A stretch of 64,000 nt of DNA, from NCBI GenBank assembly GCA_022885665.1, contig JAGQDJ010000629.1:1-64000 (forward strand). The letters are read 5' to 3'. This document shows positions 9,860-21,525 of the stretch, piece after piece (position 1 is the stretch's first letter; the number at the start of each line of letters is the position of its first letter). Source of the DNA: Triops longicaudatus (lineage: Eukaryota; Arthropoda; Branchiopoda; Notostraca; Triopsidae). The position numbers and the translations under genes are program-made. The notes beneath the pieces were generated by a model that saw only the letters and a list, made by a program, of their open reading frames with translations, ran no database searches and was not told the origin of the DNA.

Positions 9860-11005
9860 AATTCAGGTTCTTTAACTATAATAAGAACTTTTCATTCGAA
9901 CAAATTACTGCATTGGTGAAGAATCTTATACTGTCAATACAAACGGAGCAAGAAAATCTTCGCCTACAAACTTTTTACAAAACAAAATCTCGCTTAAAAG
10001 TATGCATGGGCCGATGAGGTCCAAAAGCAATTCGCGATTTCACCGTAGGTTCATTAGGACGCGAAGGGATGGATCATAGTCCGATATACATCACGGCGAT
10101 CAATGCAAAGCTTATACCCTATCCGAATCTGATCCTAAGACCCGTTGTCGCATTCCAAGATCTGGGTCGCTTTTTGGATAGGATCCGCACATGACTGCTT
10201 ACGGGGAACTAAGAATCCTTTTACCTATAAAAATAGCTTAAAAAAATTAAAAAATAATCTCGACATAAGAAAGAAGATTTAATCTGAAACGGAGTGCTCC
10301 AAGAACACACATTCCGAACAGTCAGTCACGTTCCAAACTTAAGTATCCAATTCTGATTATTTTCCTAAAGAAGAGGAAATCTTTCGAGGACGGCAAAATG
10401 TAAAGCTTTCGTTAATGTTTCAGTGAATTATGCCACTATAATTTGGGTTCTATGGAAAACTAGCAAAAATTATTAAAACATTTTCATTACTTTTGGCTGA
10501 ATTTTTAGGAGTTTATTGCACCCATAATCCTCTACAAGACGTTTTAACAAAGCTCCTGCAATGTTGTCATAAAGTTCCCTTAACAAAAAACAAAGGACAA
10601 GAAAATGAAATAAGTAGAAATAGGGGAGGCGTTTGGAGAGAAGGGAATGACCAGTGTGAACCTTTCAAGAATGCCGCAGAAACATTGTAAACTATAAGTA
10701 TAAGCCACGTACAGTAACTGTCCTTACAAAATTTCCAAGCTTTTCTCTTTCCCAGCTAGAAGTCAGGTGCAACAACTCTTTCCTTTTGCGTCCATGTCAG
10801 TAGATAGGGTAGCTAACCATATCAACCATAACCACTCAGGGGAAGGATTGTAGGAATTCTTGTAACACTCCTTATATCTTGCCCACCCTTTCGTCAAAAT
10901 AAAGAAGTAGTAATGTTAAACAGATGGTCCACTAAGAATCGGAAATGCGGCCCTGTAACACAGAAAAGACATATGTAAATTAAACACGAAATCATTTCCA
11001 GTCAT
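9860..11005. other. Intergenic stretch between actin and the p180-like gene
   Basis: The two genes are tail-to-tail across this stretch, which should hold both 3'UTRs. I see no coding exon; the longest open frame (10493-10690 +) lacks an ATG start and any recognisable motif. Confidence 0.45.
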
Positions 11006-14000
11006 TTAACACAAATACACAAAAAATATGAATAATATGACAGCACGTTTGATCCTACAACGATCAGAGAACACATTTCTTGTTTCTTTAAGCTAGAATA
11101 GAAACGTAAGCACATCCCGGATAACAATACGATTGTGTTTGACGATGGTAAATCCCGAACGACCACACCCATACGGTCAACGAAACAATGACACAAAAAT
11201 CTCTAATACCTTCATGGCAGCTACTTGCTGCTGAAGGGACTCAATCACATTTCGCTCACTCACGAGGGTGTTCTGCTGAGTCTGCAAGACAATACCCAAC
11301 TTCAGGGTTTGTCGCACAAGTTTGTGTTCTAGCAGGCTACGATTCTCAGGATCCTTTAAAGTCCGATTCAACACAAGTTGCAAAACGGTAGCAACATAAA
11401 CCGAAAGCAGTAAGCCACAGAACCAGAAAAGTAAGTAGACGAAATTATATAAAAAGCAAGAAAAAAACCGTTCTGAAGAGCTAAAACTTATGTTACACAT
11501 TCCATATTCATGCTCCGCACTTTATAGAAACCTTGAAGAATTAAAAAGAAAAGATGAGCTTACTGAAGTCTGCGAGCTTTGTTTGCAGAAAAAGTCTCGT
11601 TCCCGTTCAGCTGCCTCCAAAGCCGCTACTTTCTCTGCCAGGAGGTTTTTCCACTTCGTTTCTTCCTCCTTGACGCGGATTTCCAGCTGCCGTAACAATC
11701 CCTCCTGCATAAAAAAATAAAACAAATAAATGAACACAATCAAAGACGAAAGATTACTGTAGATGTATTTCCATTAGATCGTATTTTTGACATTTAAGTA
11801 ACTTATTTTAACACACTAACAGTCCTAAAACATAACCAAGTTAATCATTTATACGTATAGAACTAACGTACATGGAGTGCAATGTGCAGCTGCCTAAGCG
11901 TATCGATTGCCGCAGTATTTAAATTCACACAAAAAAATATAAAAAAATAAAAGCTTACCGTTTGGGCAAGTACGTTCTTGTAATGTCGCACTTGATTGGA
12001 CAAGTCTGAGACATCTTCTTTGGGTTGTTCCTCTTTTTTGTTCGCACGCAGAGCCACAACGCGGTTCAACACGTTTTCGATGGCCTCCAAAACACTTCCG
12101 CTCTAATGTGCCATTTAAAATAAAATCCTTTTGATAAGACAGAAACGTGTTGAAGCTAGTTAATATACCACAGGAATGGGTAGATCACAGTCTGGAAGCA
12201 CACGCTTCACAATTTGCTGCAAATGACGTTTTTGTTCCACGATGCTTGTTTCAGCCGCCGACTTTTGTTCTTGTAGCTGCCGTTTCAGATCTTCGACTGA
12301 CTTTTCAGCTTTGGAGACTGCTTCTACCACCTTCCAATTTTTTTCTCTCAATTTCTGTAACGAAATTGGAACAACATTGGTTAAGAATTTAAGCGTAAGA
12401 AATAAGAAAAATGATATGCAATATGAGACAATTCTTACATTATTAGCTTCTTTCTGTTCTTCTAATTCAGCCCCTAGTCGTTGTGATTGTTCCAATTGTG
12501 CTGTAGCTGCTTGCAGTGCACTTTCTGCCTTTGCCGAACTGGAATAAACAGATAGGCCAAATGAATAAAAAAAAAAAAAACTTAAAACTATATAAACTAC
12601 ATTGCAGTCCAAAATCAGAATTAATTCATGAGTAATGGAGATGTGCCTGCTCTCTTGAGGGTTTTGATAATATTAAGGTTGCATTTAAGTTAACGTACTT
12701 TGCTTCAGCTTCTTGGAGGCGTGTCTTCAGTCCTTGCAGCTCTTGTTCTTTTTCTTTGAGTTGATTCTCTACCGGTTCAACAGAAGGTTTCTCTCGAAGC
12801 GCCTTAAGCTCGGCATTCATAGACTCTTTTTCGCTTTCGAGCTCCTGTAGGCGTGTCTTAAGACTCTGCACCTCTTGTTCTTTCTCCTTGAGCTGGTTCT
12901 CTGCCGGTTCAGCAGATGGTTTTTCACGCAGAATCTTTAGTTCCGTGTTTACTGATTCCACTTCGCTTTCAAGCTGTCGGAGGCGAGTCTTCAGATTCTG
13001 GACCTCTTGTTCTTTCTCTTTCAGCTGGTTCTCTACCGGTTCGACGGACGGTTTTTCGCGCAGAGTTTTCAACTCCGTGTTCAATGTTTCGTGTTCGCCT
13101 TCGAGTTGTTGTACCCGTCTTTGCAGTTGCTCCGTAGAAGCGCTCTTTTGCTTTTCAGCCTTCAAATCAGCTTCTAACGAAGCGAGGCGGGATTCCAATG
13201 CTTGACGGGAGCGCTCTAACTCCTAACAGCGCAATTCGTAAGTTCAGTGTAAGTTAATGAAACTGAACATTTTTAAGTGAAATTTAGCACGGAGCTGTAG
13301 AATAATAGAATAAAACTGCGTTCAAGAAATTGCAAAAATAAATTTTGAAGGACTTAACCATTCAATGTTAAAAAAACTAAGTGAAAAATATAACAAACTG
13401 ACAGGATTAACTGTTTTACTTCAATTTTGGTGGCTGCATCGCGAGTTCTGTGATTGGCTACAGCTTCAGCGTTGTGCAAAGCTTCTTGCAGAGAACTGTT
13501 TTCGTGTTGCAAGGTCTGGAGTACCTTCTGAGCTTCACGGCCTTGGGAAACTTCAACCATAAGGTTCACTTTGCTTTGCTCATATTCTTGCAATTGACCA
13601 GCTAATCGGTTCAAGTGAGTTTGGTGTTGCAGCTCCTCCTAAATGCGCATACAAATTAGATTAAAATAAGGAACATTTAATGCTACTCAAAGAAAAACAG
13701 AAGCGACGACAAGAGGGCATTTATCTTACATCACGGCGCTGTTGATCTTGAATACGGATATGCTCTTCTAATTGTTGGATACGAATGCTCATGTCTTGTT
13801 GGATTTTCTTCGAAGTGGTATAATGCGCTTCCAAAGACGCCTTTTCTTCTTGAAGCATTTGCACTGCTCGCATCTGTTCTTCAGAAATCGGGGGAGGAGC
13901 GTTCTGTACGGCGTGGAGTTTGTTGGACAAGGCCTGGACTTCCATTGCGTGTTGCTGACGAAGAGCCTGTAGTTCATTTTGGAGACGAGCGGCTGCTTCT

Positions 14001-15594
14001 TCGCCTTGTCTTCTAGCTTGTTCGGTTCTGTTTCGTTCTGCCGTCACATCCGCACCCATAGTCTTCAACTACCACCACAAAAATTATTCATTACTTAATT
14101 TCGTGCAAGTTCGTTTATTCTTTACTTTAGCTTGGAAAGCTTGCGCAGCTTCCCGGCTTTCTTGCAATTGTTGTTCGACGTCAGCCAACTGTTTCTTCAA
14201 GGCGCTAACAGGATCCCATTTCCCTTTCTAATAGGAAAAAAGTAAAAAACACGTAAATTAATAAATTGAAGGTATTCACTGCCCAAAACGAAGTGTGGCT
14301 GCTTCATAAACGTGAAAAAATATTCGTAAAATATATTAATGATACTGAATCATCCAAATTCTTACGTACAAAATAAAGTGAAGGAAAATTCATGAAATAC
14401 TCTATTACACTTTCCTTGTACTTTCTTTTTCCTAAAAAAGCTTGTATATTATACTGACTGTTAGTCCTTGCCCGTGACATGATATGGAACTGTGCTGATT
14501 TTTAAGGTCAAATGATTTTTAATATTACTTCTTTTAATATTAATTATTTTTAATATTACTTCCTCTTACGTCCTAACAACCTAGGTTACAACTCAAATTA
14601 TGCTAATTACCTCAATCCAACCAGCATCGGAGACATTTTCTTGCTGTTTGTGAAGCAGCGCTTCAATCAACATTTGAATATCGCTATTGGAGAGAACAGC
14701 TTTATGCAAATTGGCCAATAAACGCTCGCGGTCATAAAGCTCATCGCCATCCACCGCCCCCTCGCGTGCTGGTTTGGGTTTTTGTTTCTTCTTCTTGTCC
14801 TTTTTCGGGGTACTAGGTGAAGAATTCTCAGCCCCGAGGTTCGTGACGGTCGTTTTCACAACTTCCGGTTCCCCGTTATCTAACGGAGCGTTGGGTTTTG
14901 TCGAGCCATTCAGAACTTTGTGATGTTCGTCCTTGGTTTTCAGTTCGACGTCATCTTTGGGAGGATGTTCGGTGAAGTGGTTGACCGAATCCACGTCGGG
15001 ATCAAAACCCAACTTGTCGGTTGCCAAGGGACTGTTTTCCCCACGGTTTCGCAAAATGGGTTTGACCTTTTCCTTCTTATGCTTCTCCTGCACTGGTGCA
15101 ACGGATTTCTCCTATGAGTTAAAGTTAACTTTTTAATGCAGTGCTTGATAGAGTGATCACATTAGTATAAGAAATTGAGGTCAAGAAGATCTACTTCGGA
15201 AGGGGCTGGAGTAGGTGGTAATGTGATGATTTCAGCAGCGGGTTCAAATTCCACGTGCAGTTTTCCTTCGGGAGAAGAACTGGCACCGTCCCCCGATTTG
15301 TCTTTGGGTTTCTTCACCCAGCGCTTGCCCTTCTTATCCTTCGAGCTCTTGTCCTTGTCGGATTTGCTTGCTGAACCATCCGTTTCGCGTTGTTCCGCTA
15401 GCGCTTGTTCGAATGTTTTTTCCTGGCAACAGGTAAAACAATCATCAGCCACAAGCAATTTTGTGTACGAGTTACACAAAAAGAAATGACCAAAATATTA
15501 CTTTGAAACTGAGGACAGACACCAAAAAGGAAACGGCCGCTACAACAACGAAGGCAGCAAGCCAGATGACAATCGTTCCAAGGTCCATATCCAT
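11006..15594 (-). CDS. p180/kinectin-family ER membrane coiled-coil protein
   Basis: Thirteen exons on the minus strand: 15594-15502, 15422-15195, 15111-14611, 14227-14126, 14068-13730, 13638-13420, 13222-12699, 12538-12439, 12354-12169, 12102-11959, 11704-11564, 11353-11210 and 11092-11006. Phases agree throughout, giving about 935 residues. The N-terminus has one membrane segment (TIVIWLAAFVVVAAVSFLVS), then LSFKEKTFEQALAEQR, the signature of the RRBP1/kinectin family, which sits in rough ER. A Lys-rich cytosolic stretch follows (about residues 45-260), then a long coiled coil. HYKNVLAQTEGLLRQLE plus EEETKWKNLL matches a conserved block of the same family. The coiled coil contains 44-residue repeats (about 13105-12699). 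The ribosome-binding decapeptides of vertebrate p180 are absent. The last exon is the least certain: it would add a short hydrophobic tail (VILFIFFVYLC). It lies head-to-head with WDR70. Confidence 0.88.
12699..13105 (-). repeat. 44-residue tandem repeats in the p180-like coiled coil
   Basis: Three successive units begin ENQLKEKEQE(V/L)Q at about 13033, 12901 and 12769. The first two are full 44-residue (132 bp) units, each ending in LREKPS(V/A)EP(V/A). The third is cut short by the exon end, and a partial unit precedes the first. The units are nearly identical at protein level. Confidence 0.9.
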
Positions 15595-16120
15595 GAATTA
15601 AAAGGCAGACCTTTAAAACGAAAAAAAAAACTTACTGAAATCTAGTCGACTATTCGCTAAAGGAGAATTACTAATTCTGTTAAAGAAATGGAAATCATAA
15701 GCGACGTTTCCGTTCAAGCCCAGCCTTAATTCTGTCAACTTTAAATTATTAAATACTAATCGAACAGTCTTCCTACATTTCAGCACAGCGCAATAAGAAT
15801 ACTAAAGTATAAAATAACGTAGCTAATTCCGTGAATGCCACGGTCAGTTTTAACGTAAAATTTAAATGGAGAAAATTTTCACATACCGGTTAACCAAACA
15901 CGAGAAAAGGAGTAATCGCCACGGAGCACTAGTCGTCAGCGATTTCGAGAAGATATTTTTTGAAAGAGGGAAACTCGCACGGAAATTCTAACGTAGCAAA
16001 GCTACTGATAGTACTGCCTCTGGTGAAAATGTACTAAAACTACAGACATTGCACAATCTGTCTCACAGAGGGGGATTAAGGCGAGAAAAACAAACTTGAA
16101 CGCAAAAACAAACGCAGAAC
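15595..16120. promoter_or_regulatory. Head-to-head intergenic region (p180-like / WDR70)
   Basis: Only 526 bp separate the two ATG codons, which point away from each other. Both 5'UTRs and both promoters must lie here unless there are unseen leader exons. I see no TATA box at a convincing position for either gene, which would suit a bidirectional housekeeping-type promoter. Confidence 0.5.
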
Positions 16121-19100
16121 ATGAACAGAAAACGCGGTGGGATTTCTTTCGGGAAAATTACAGCTCCCAGCTTAAATGCAACAGCAGGAAACAATAGCGG
16201 AGCCAAAGCTCTTGTTAGTGGATTTGGAAGCTTTGGGAAAATGTCATCGAGCAGAAGTCAAGAACCTGAAGCAACTGTCGTCACAGAAGAAGATAAAGCG
16301 GTTGCGAGCATGATGGGATTCAGTTCTTTTGGCAAATCAACAGCGAAAGTGCCAGACTTAGCTGCACTTGTAGAGCAAACTAGATTAACCGCCAGAGCTA
16401 TAGTTGCCGGAAACTCTTCCAACACAAGTAAAAAGAAAATTTTCTTCCCGTTTATGTCCTTTATTCGCCGGCGGTATTAATTGCAATAAAGATTTGACAT
16501 TGTGCAATAATAGAAAAAGTAATGTAAAGAAATCCAATATGTTAGAGTTGTAGTTTTCTATTGTCACCAAAAATGGGGCTAGTTTTTGTTTTTAACAGCG
16601 CGAACATATATTTTGCTCCGGAATGCTGCCATATTAAATGATTCTTGAGCCATGAGGTAAATATAGTGTTCACTTTAAAAAATAATAATAATAAATAACC
16701 TAACTAACGTTGATTAACACACGATTGTTGATGGAGGTCGCCCAACTTGATAAATACGAAAACCAACGTTCAGATTTCGATTACTCGTCACCTCACAATA
16801 GGCATCGTGTCCTGTATCTGCCATAAAGGAGAACTGGTATATTTGGACTCATGAAACTCAGACTCTGCTACAAACAACTATGAATACTCACGAATAAGAC
16901 GCAAAGTGTTCATTAGCATTAATGTTAGTTTCGCTTGAATGAAGTGGGACAAGTAATTTTCAAATGCAGTTCCCTTTTAGTTTTTTCTTTGCTGTACAAA
17001 TACAGCATGATAAAATACTTAAGAACAGTAGAATATCTGTAGTTGGCTCTCAAAAATGTTTTTGAAAGGTGCGGAGAGTTCTACAGTCGAACCCGATGCT
17101 CGAACAGAGGAGAAAAAAGACGAACAAAAGGAAGATGAAGAATCTGGTGACGAAGTAGGACCACCTTTACCACCATCTATTTTGGAGAAGCCAAAATCTC
17201 CGAAAGAAAAAGACGGCTTGAGCGATGAAGACGGCGAAGGCGTTAGCAGTGATGAAGATGAAGAAGATGGGGAAGAAGAAACGGTAATAACTTTTAACGA
17301 GCCAAGTTGTAAAATAATAGCGATTGGCTACTTGCACGGTAGACTCGAATTGCTATAGAAGCCGTGTGTTCTGTATATTCTCATCTGTACCCTTTTATTA
17401 TTATTTGTTGCTTTCGCTCTTCTTAATTCCTATTTATGTGAATGTAAATAGGCCAGTACGTTATTAATTATCAATGTTTTGTAGGGTTTGGCAGGGCGAA
17501 TTCCTTGCAGTATGTCTGTGTCCATAGAACACGGCTCGAAAACGGTTTCCGCATTAAGTATTGACCCAGCTGGGTCTCGACTTGTATCAGGCGGAATAGA
17601 CTATGAGGTCCGTTATTGGGATTTCGCGGGAATGGATACGTCGCTGCAAAGTTTTCGCACAATTCGCCCTTGTGAAAGGTAAATTTCTATCTTTTTTTTT
17701 ATTACTGTGATTAGCTCACTCAATGTATGCTTAGTCACCCAATCCGACACCTGGAGTATTCCATCACGGGGGATACCGTCCTAGTTATTCCCGGCAGTGC
17801 ACAGGTAAGTTTAATGTCATATTCGATAATACTGTCATATCCTTATTTTTGCTTACCATGTTCCTCTGTTTCTTGGCATTTTTCATAGGCTAAAGTATTG
17901 GACCGAGATGGTTTTGAAAAGCTCGAGTGCGTCAAAGGCGACCAATATATCCTGGACACCGCCAAAACCAAAGGTCATATTGCGGGTTTAACGTACGGTG
18001 CCTGGCATCCTCGGGACAAAAACGAGTTCATGACTTCTTCAGAAGATGGGTACGGACGATAACTTTTTGCTGTTGGAATATCTTTCCCGATCGTCACTTT
18101 ACAGTAGACATGATTATGTTATTGGTTATCTTATCTTTTTTTTCTTTTTTAATTTAGTTCACATGAATATGTTAATGTATTTCTTACTCTTTCTCAGTAA
18201 TTATTTCTGTAATGCTAAATAAAATAAAGCGGGACAGTTCTGTGGATTAAAGCATATGTGCCATTCCACTTGCAGGACGTGCCGACTCTGGGCTATGGAC
18301 AAACCATTGCATCATAAAGCCATAATGAAATGTCGGTCGGCGGGCGGACTTCGAGTTACTCCTGGATCGTGTACCTTTTCTCGCGATGGCAATACTGTAG
18401 CAGCCCTTTGTAGTGATGGCTCCATCCAAATGTGGGATCATCGCAAGAACTTTGTAAGATTTTTTCTTTAAATAATTAAAGCCCTTGTCCAGAGCGAAAA
18501 GGATTAAGTAAAAAAAAAAATATGACATTTTGATAAATCTCTGCAGGTAAGTACGTGCTGGTTAGTGCGTGATGCACATGTCAATGGTGCAGATGCAACC
18601 TGTATTCGCTATTCTTACGAAGGCACTCAAATCGCCACCCGCTGCTTAGATGAAACCTTGAAATTGTGGGACGTCCGGACCAGCAAAAAACCTGTTCACG
18701 TGGCCACGAATCTCTATTCACGTTTCGCTATGTAACGTTATTTCTTGTTTTCTTTTATTCGCCTTCTCTTCTCATTTTGGTAGTTAATCTGTTTCTTAAC
18801 ACATCTAATTTATGTGATTTCTTCAGGACGGAGTGTATTTTCAGTCCAGATGATAAATTACTCGTGACGGGCACTAGCAAGCGCAAGGGAGAGGAATGTG
18901 GCAAATTGCTCTTTTTTGAGAAAGATACTTTTGAAATCGTTAAAGAGATTGACATCCCAGCGGTACAAAACTTGAAAGAAATAACCGCAATGAATCCAGA
19001 ACCATAACTCTTGTTCTTCATGTTCTCAGCATGTAGTACGGGTTTCCTGGCATCCGAAGATTAATGAGATTTTGGTCGGTTGTGGCAACGGCCAAATTAA

Positions 19101-19987
19101 AGTCTTTTATGATGACAAACTTAGCCAACGAGGAGCCAAACTGTGTATGTCGAAAATGAAGAAGAAAGAGCGCGCGGTAAGAAGATAACTTTTTCTCCAT
19201 TTTTACGTCTCATTTTTAGAGTTACAATTGCATGTTCCAGTTCATTTTTTTCACTATGCTCGATTTTTACTTTACTCTCTATTCCAGACTGAAATAATGT
19301 CTACATCTCATATCATTACGCCCCACGCCCTGCCCCTTTTTAAACAAGACCGACCAAAGTCTTCACGAAGGGTAATGGAGAAACTGCGGAAAGATCCAGT
19401 GGCGTCTCATCGCCCTGATTTGCCTGTATACACTCGAGGTAAGTGCTTAAAATGTAAAGGTATTCCAAGTCTTAAGCCTGGCGTACCTGCCACATTAGCG
19501 GAAATTGCTGCATAAAACGAGACGCTAAGTCTATGAGGTGTCTGTTAGTCCGCGAAATGAGTCTCTGCATGTAAAGAACATGTCAAGGTACCGCGTAAGG
19601 AGGTCCTGGTGTTCTTCAAACTTCCCGATGAAAATTTCTATAAAACTTACAAGGTTCTTTCTACACAATTCACTTTAAAGGTTCCGGTGGTCGAGTAGCA
19701 GCATCGGGCAGTACTTTATCCTCATACATTGTACGCAACTTGGGTATATCAAAACGCTTGGATGACGAGGCTGATCCCCGAGAATCGATTTTGCGACATG
19801 CCAAAGAAGCTGCAGAGAATCCTTATTGGGTTACGCCCGCTTACAAAGCGTAATTTTTCAAATTTCTCGCCATTTGACTTGAAAGTGTAACGTCGTATAT
19901 TTCATTTGCAGAACTCAGCCGAAACCCGTGTTCCGTGTAGAAAACGACAATGATGAAGGCCCTGATTCCAAAAAGCCCAAACTTTAA
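16121..19987 (+). CDS. WDR70: WD repeat-containing protein 70 (WDR70)
   Basis: Twelve exons: 16121-16427, 17069-17283, 17485-17678, 17735-17804, 17889-18049, 18276-18453, 18547-18731, 18827-18962, 19030-19176, 19288-19438, 19681-19849 and 19912-19987. Phases agree and the product is 662 residues, close to human WDR70. The N-terminus has MGFSSFGK followed by LVEQTRLTA, then an acidic stretch with EVGPPLPPSI. The WD repeats start at HGSKTVSALSIDPAGSRLVS and YEVRYWDFAGMD. The family-specific C-terminus has HIITPHALPLFKQ, GSTLSSYIVRNL, ESILRHAKEAAENPYWVTPA and a basic KKPKL end. WDR70 is a nuclear protein reported to work with the RNF20-RNF40 H2B ubiquitin ligase in chromatin and DNA damage response; that role is inferred from the family. 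The gene is head-to-head with the p180-like gene and tail-to-tail with ALG2. Confidence 0.95.
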
Positions 19988-20054
19988 ATTGTCTGTGGTG
20001 AATATTGTGTAGGCTCCCTTCCAAAATATTACACATAAAAGTTTTCTTTGTATA

Positions 20055-21525
20055 TTATTCAGCCTTCTTCTTATCCAGTATACCAGTGATAATAGTGTCT
20101 AATCTGTTTGCGTAACTTTCAAGCGAAAATTCATCTAGAACTCTTTGGTGACCCGCCTGGCCAATGCGGTTTCGTAGATTATCGTCGTCAAGCAATTGAC
20201 GGACAGCCAACGCAAATTCTTTAGGGTCGGGTTGTCTCAGAAACCCCGTTTGGCCATCGAGAATACTTTCTAAAGGACCGCCCGATGCTACGGCCACCAC
20301 GGGTACTTGATTGTACATGGCTTCTAACGGCACAATGCCAAAATGCTCGTTCGCAGGTGTGTATAATAATGCGGCTGCAGCGCGAAGTAAAACTAATTTT
20401 GCGCCATCAGAGGGAGACCGGAGAAAAGTCACGGAATTTTTCAATCCCAGTTCCTTGGCTAGGGAACGTAACTCCTGGTAATGTTCAACATTTTCTGACA
20501 CACGTTCGTCGTAGCCTCCCACCATAATAAGGTGTACGTTCTTTGGCACATGATCTTTCAATTCACCTATAAAAAAGCACTCATGAGTTATAATGAAGAT
20601 TAACGTAAGATAAATAAAGCATGGAGGGTATAAATTGTGCTTTCGAATACGTGCCGCGAAGCTTTCATAATACTTGTTAGGAACTTACGTAAGGTATGAA
20701 GAGCTAACGGGAGATTCTTCTTCCTTTCGTAACGATTGATGGAAAGAATGACTTTAGCGTCGCCAATATCCTTCTGGAGAACTTCAGACAGGTTTAAAGA
20801 GGATGAAGTCTCGGAAGGCTGACAAGGTAGCGAGGGATACAACACTTCTGGGGTGAACTGAATTGACTTGAAAGTCCTTTTGAAAACGTCAGCTAGAACA
20901 ATGAGAAAAAAAACGATTCACAATTTATAGTAAGGCATATCAAGTAGTTCGTGGGATATTCGTTAATTACCAGTAAACCGACTATTGACTAGAACTATAT
21001 CCGCCATGGAAGTAGACTTTTCTTCTATCCAATCCAAGGGAGCTCTGTATAAGCTTTTGAGCCACGATCTTCGGTCCGTAAGTAGCAGATCGGGAAAATG
21101 GCAGTAGAATAAAATAGGCGTTGAAGAGAATAGCTTCAGTATGGGAACACATGCGGAAACCTAATCAAATGAGAGATCTGATAAGTACTAAAATTAGATT
21201 TTTAAACAAATATATATACTTGATCGCAGAAGATGAGGTCGGGTGTCATTTTAGATGTAAATAAATAAACTGCGGCCCACAACATGCGTAAATAAGCTAA
21301 AAGGGCGATAAACCTTCCACCTATGCTGCGAGGAATCCAGTTTCCCGCTACAGTCACTGGAAAAGTACCATTTCTCGTCTCCTCAAAGCAGTGTTGTGGA
21401 TCATGATGGGTTGTTAAGAATTCCACAGTGTAATTTTTCTTCTGTAAAGCCAAAGCCGTATCGACAACCAAACGTTCCGCTCCTCCAATACCCAAATCAG
21501 GATGTAGGAACACAACTTTAACCAT
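20055..21525 (-). CDS. ALG2: ALG2, alpha-1,3/1,6-mannosyltransferase of N-glycan assembly
   Basis: Four exons on the minus strand: 21525-21220, 21160-20971, 20892-20689 and 20566-20055. Phases agree and the product is 403 residues (human ALG2 is 416). It is a GT-B fold enzyme of family GT4 that adds the second and third mannose to the dolichol-linked oligosaccharide on the cytosolic face of the ER. Visible motifs are FLHPDLGIGGAERLVVDTA at the N-terminus, FYCHFPDLLLT, FTPEVLYPSLP, ILSINRYERKKNL, HVPKNVHLIMVGGYDERV, and the donor-site EX7E motif in EHFGIVPLEAM. The start codon opens a conserved MVKVVFLHPD, so I am confident in it. The stop codon is 67 bp from the end of WDR70 on the other strand. 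Confidence 0.96.

Noticed and set aside
12888..13205. Plus-strand frames of 105 and 73 codons across the p180-like repeats
   Set aside because: They are antisense to the 44-residue repeat exon, and their apparent repeats are the complement of the real ones.
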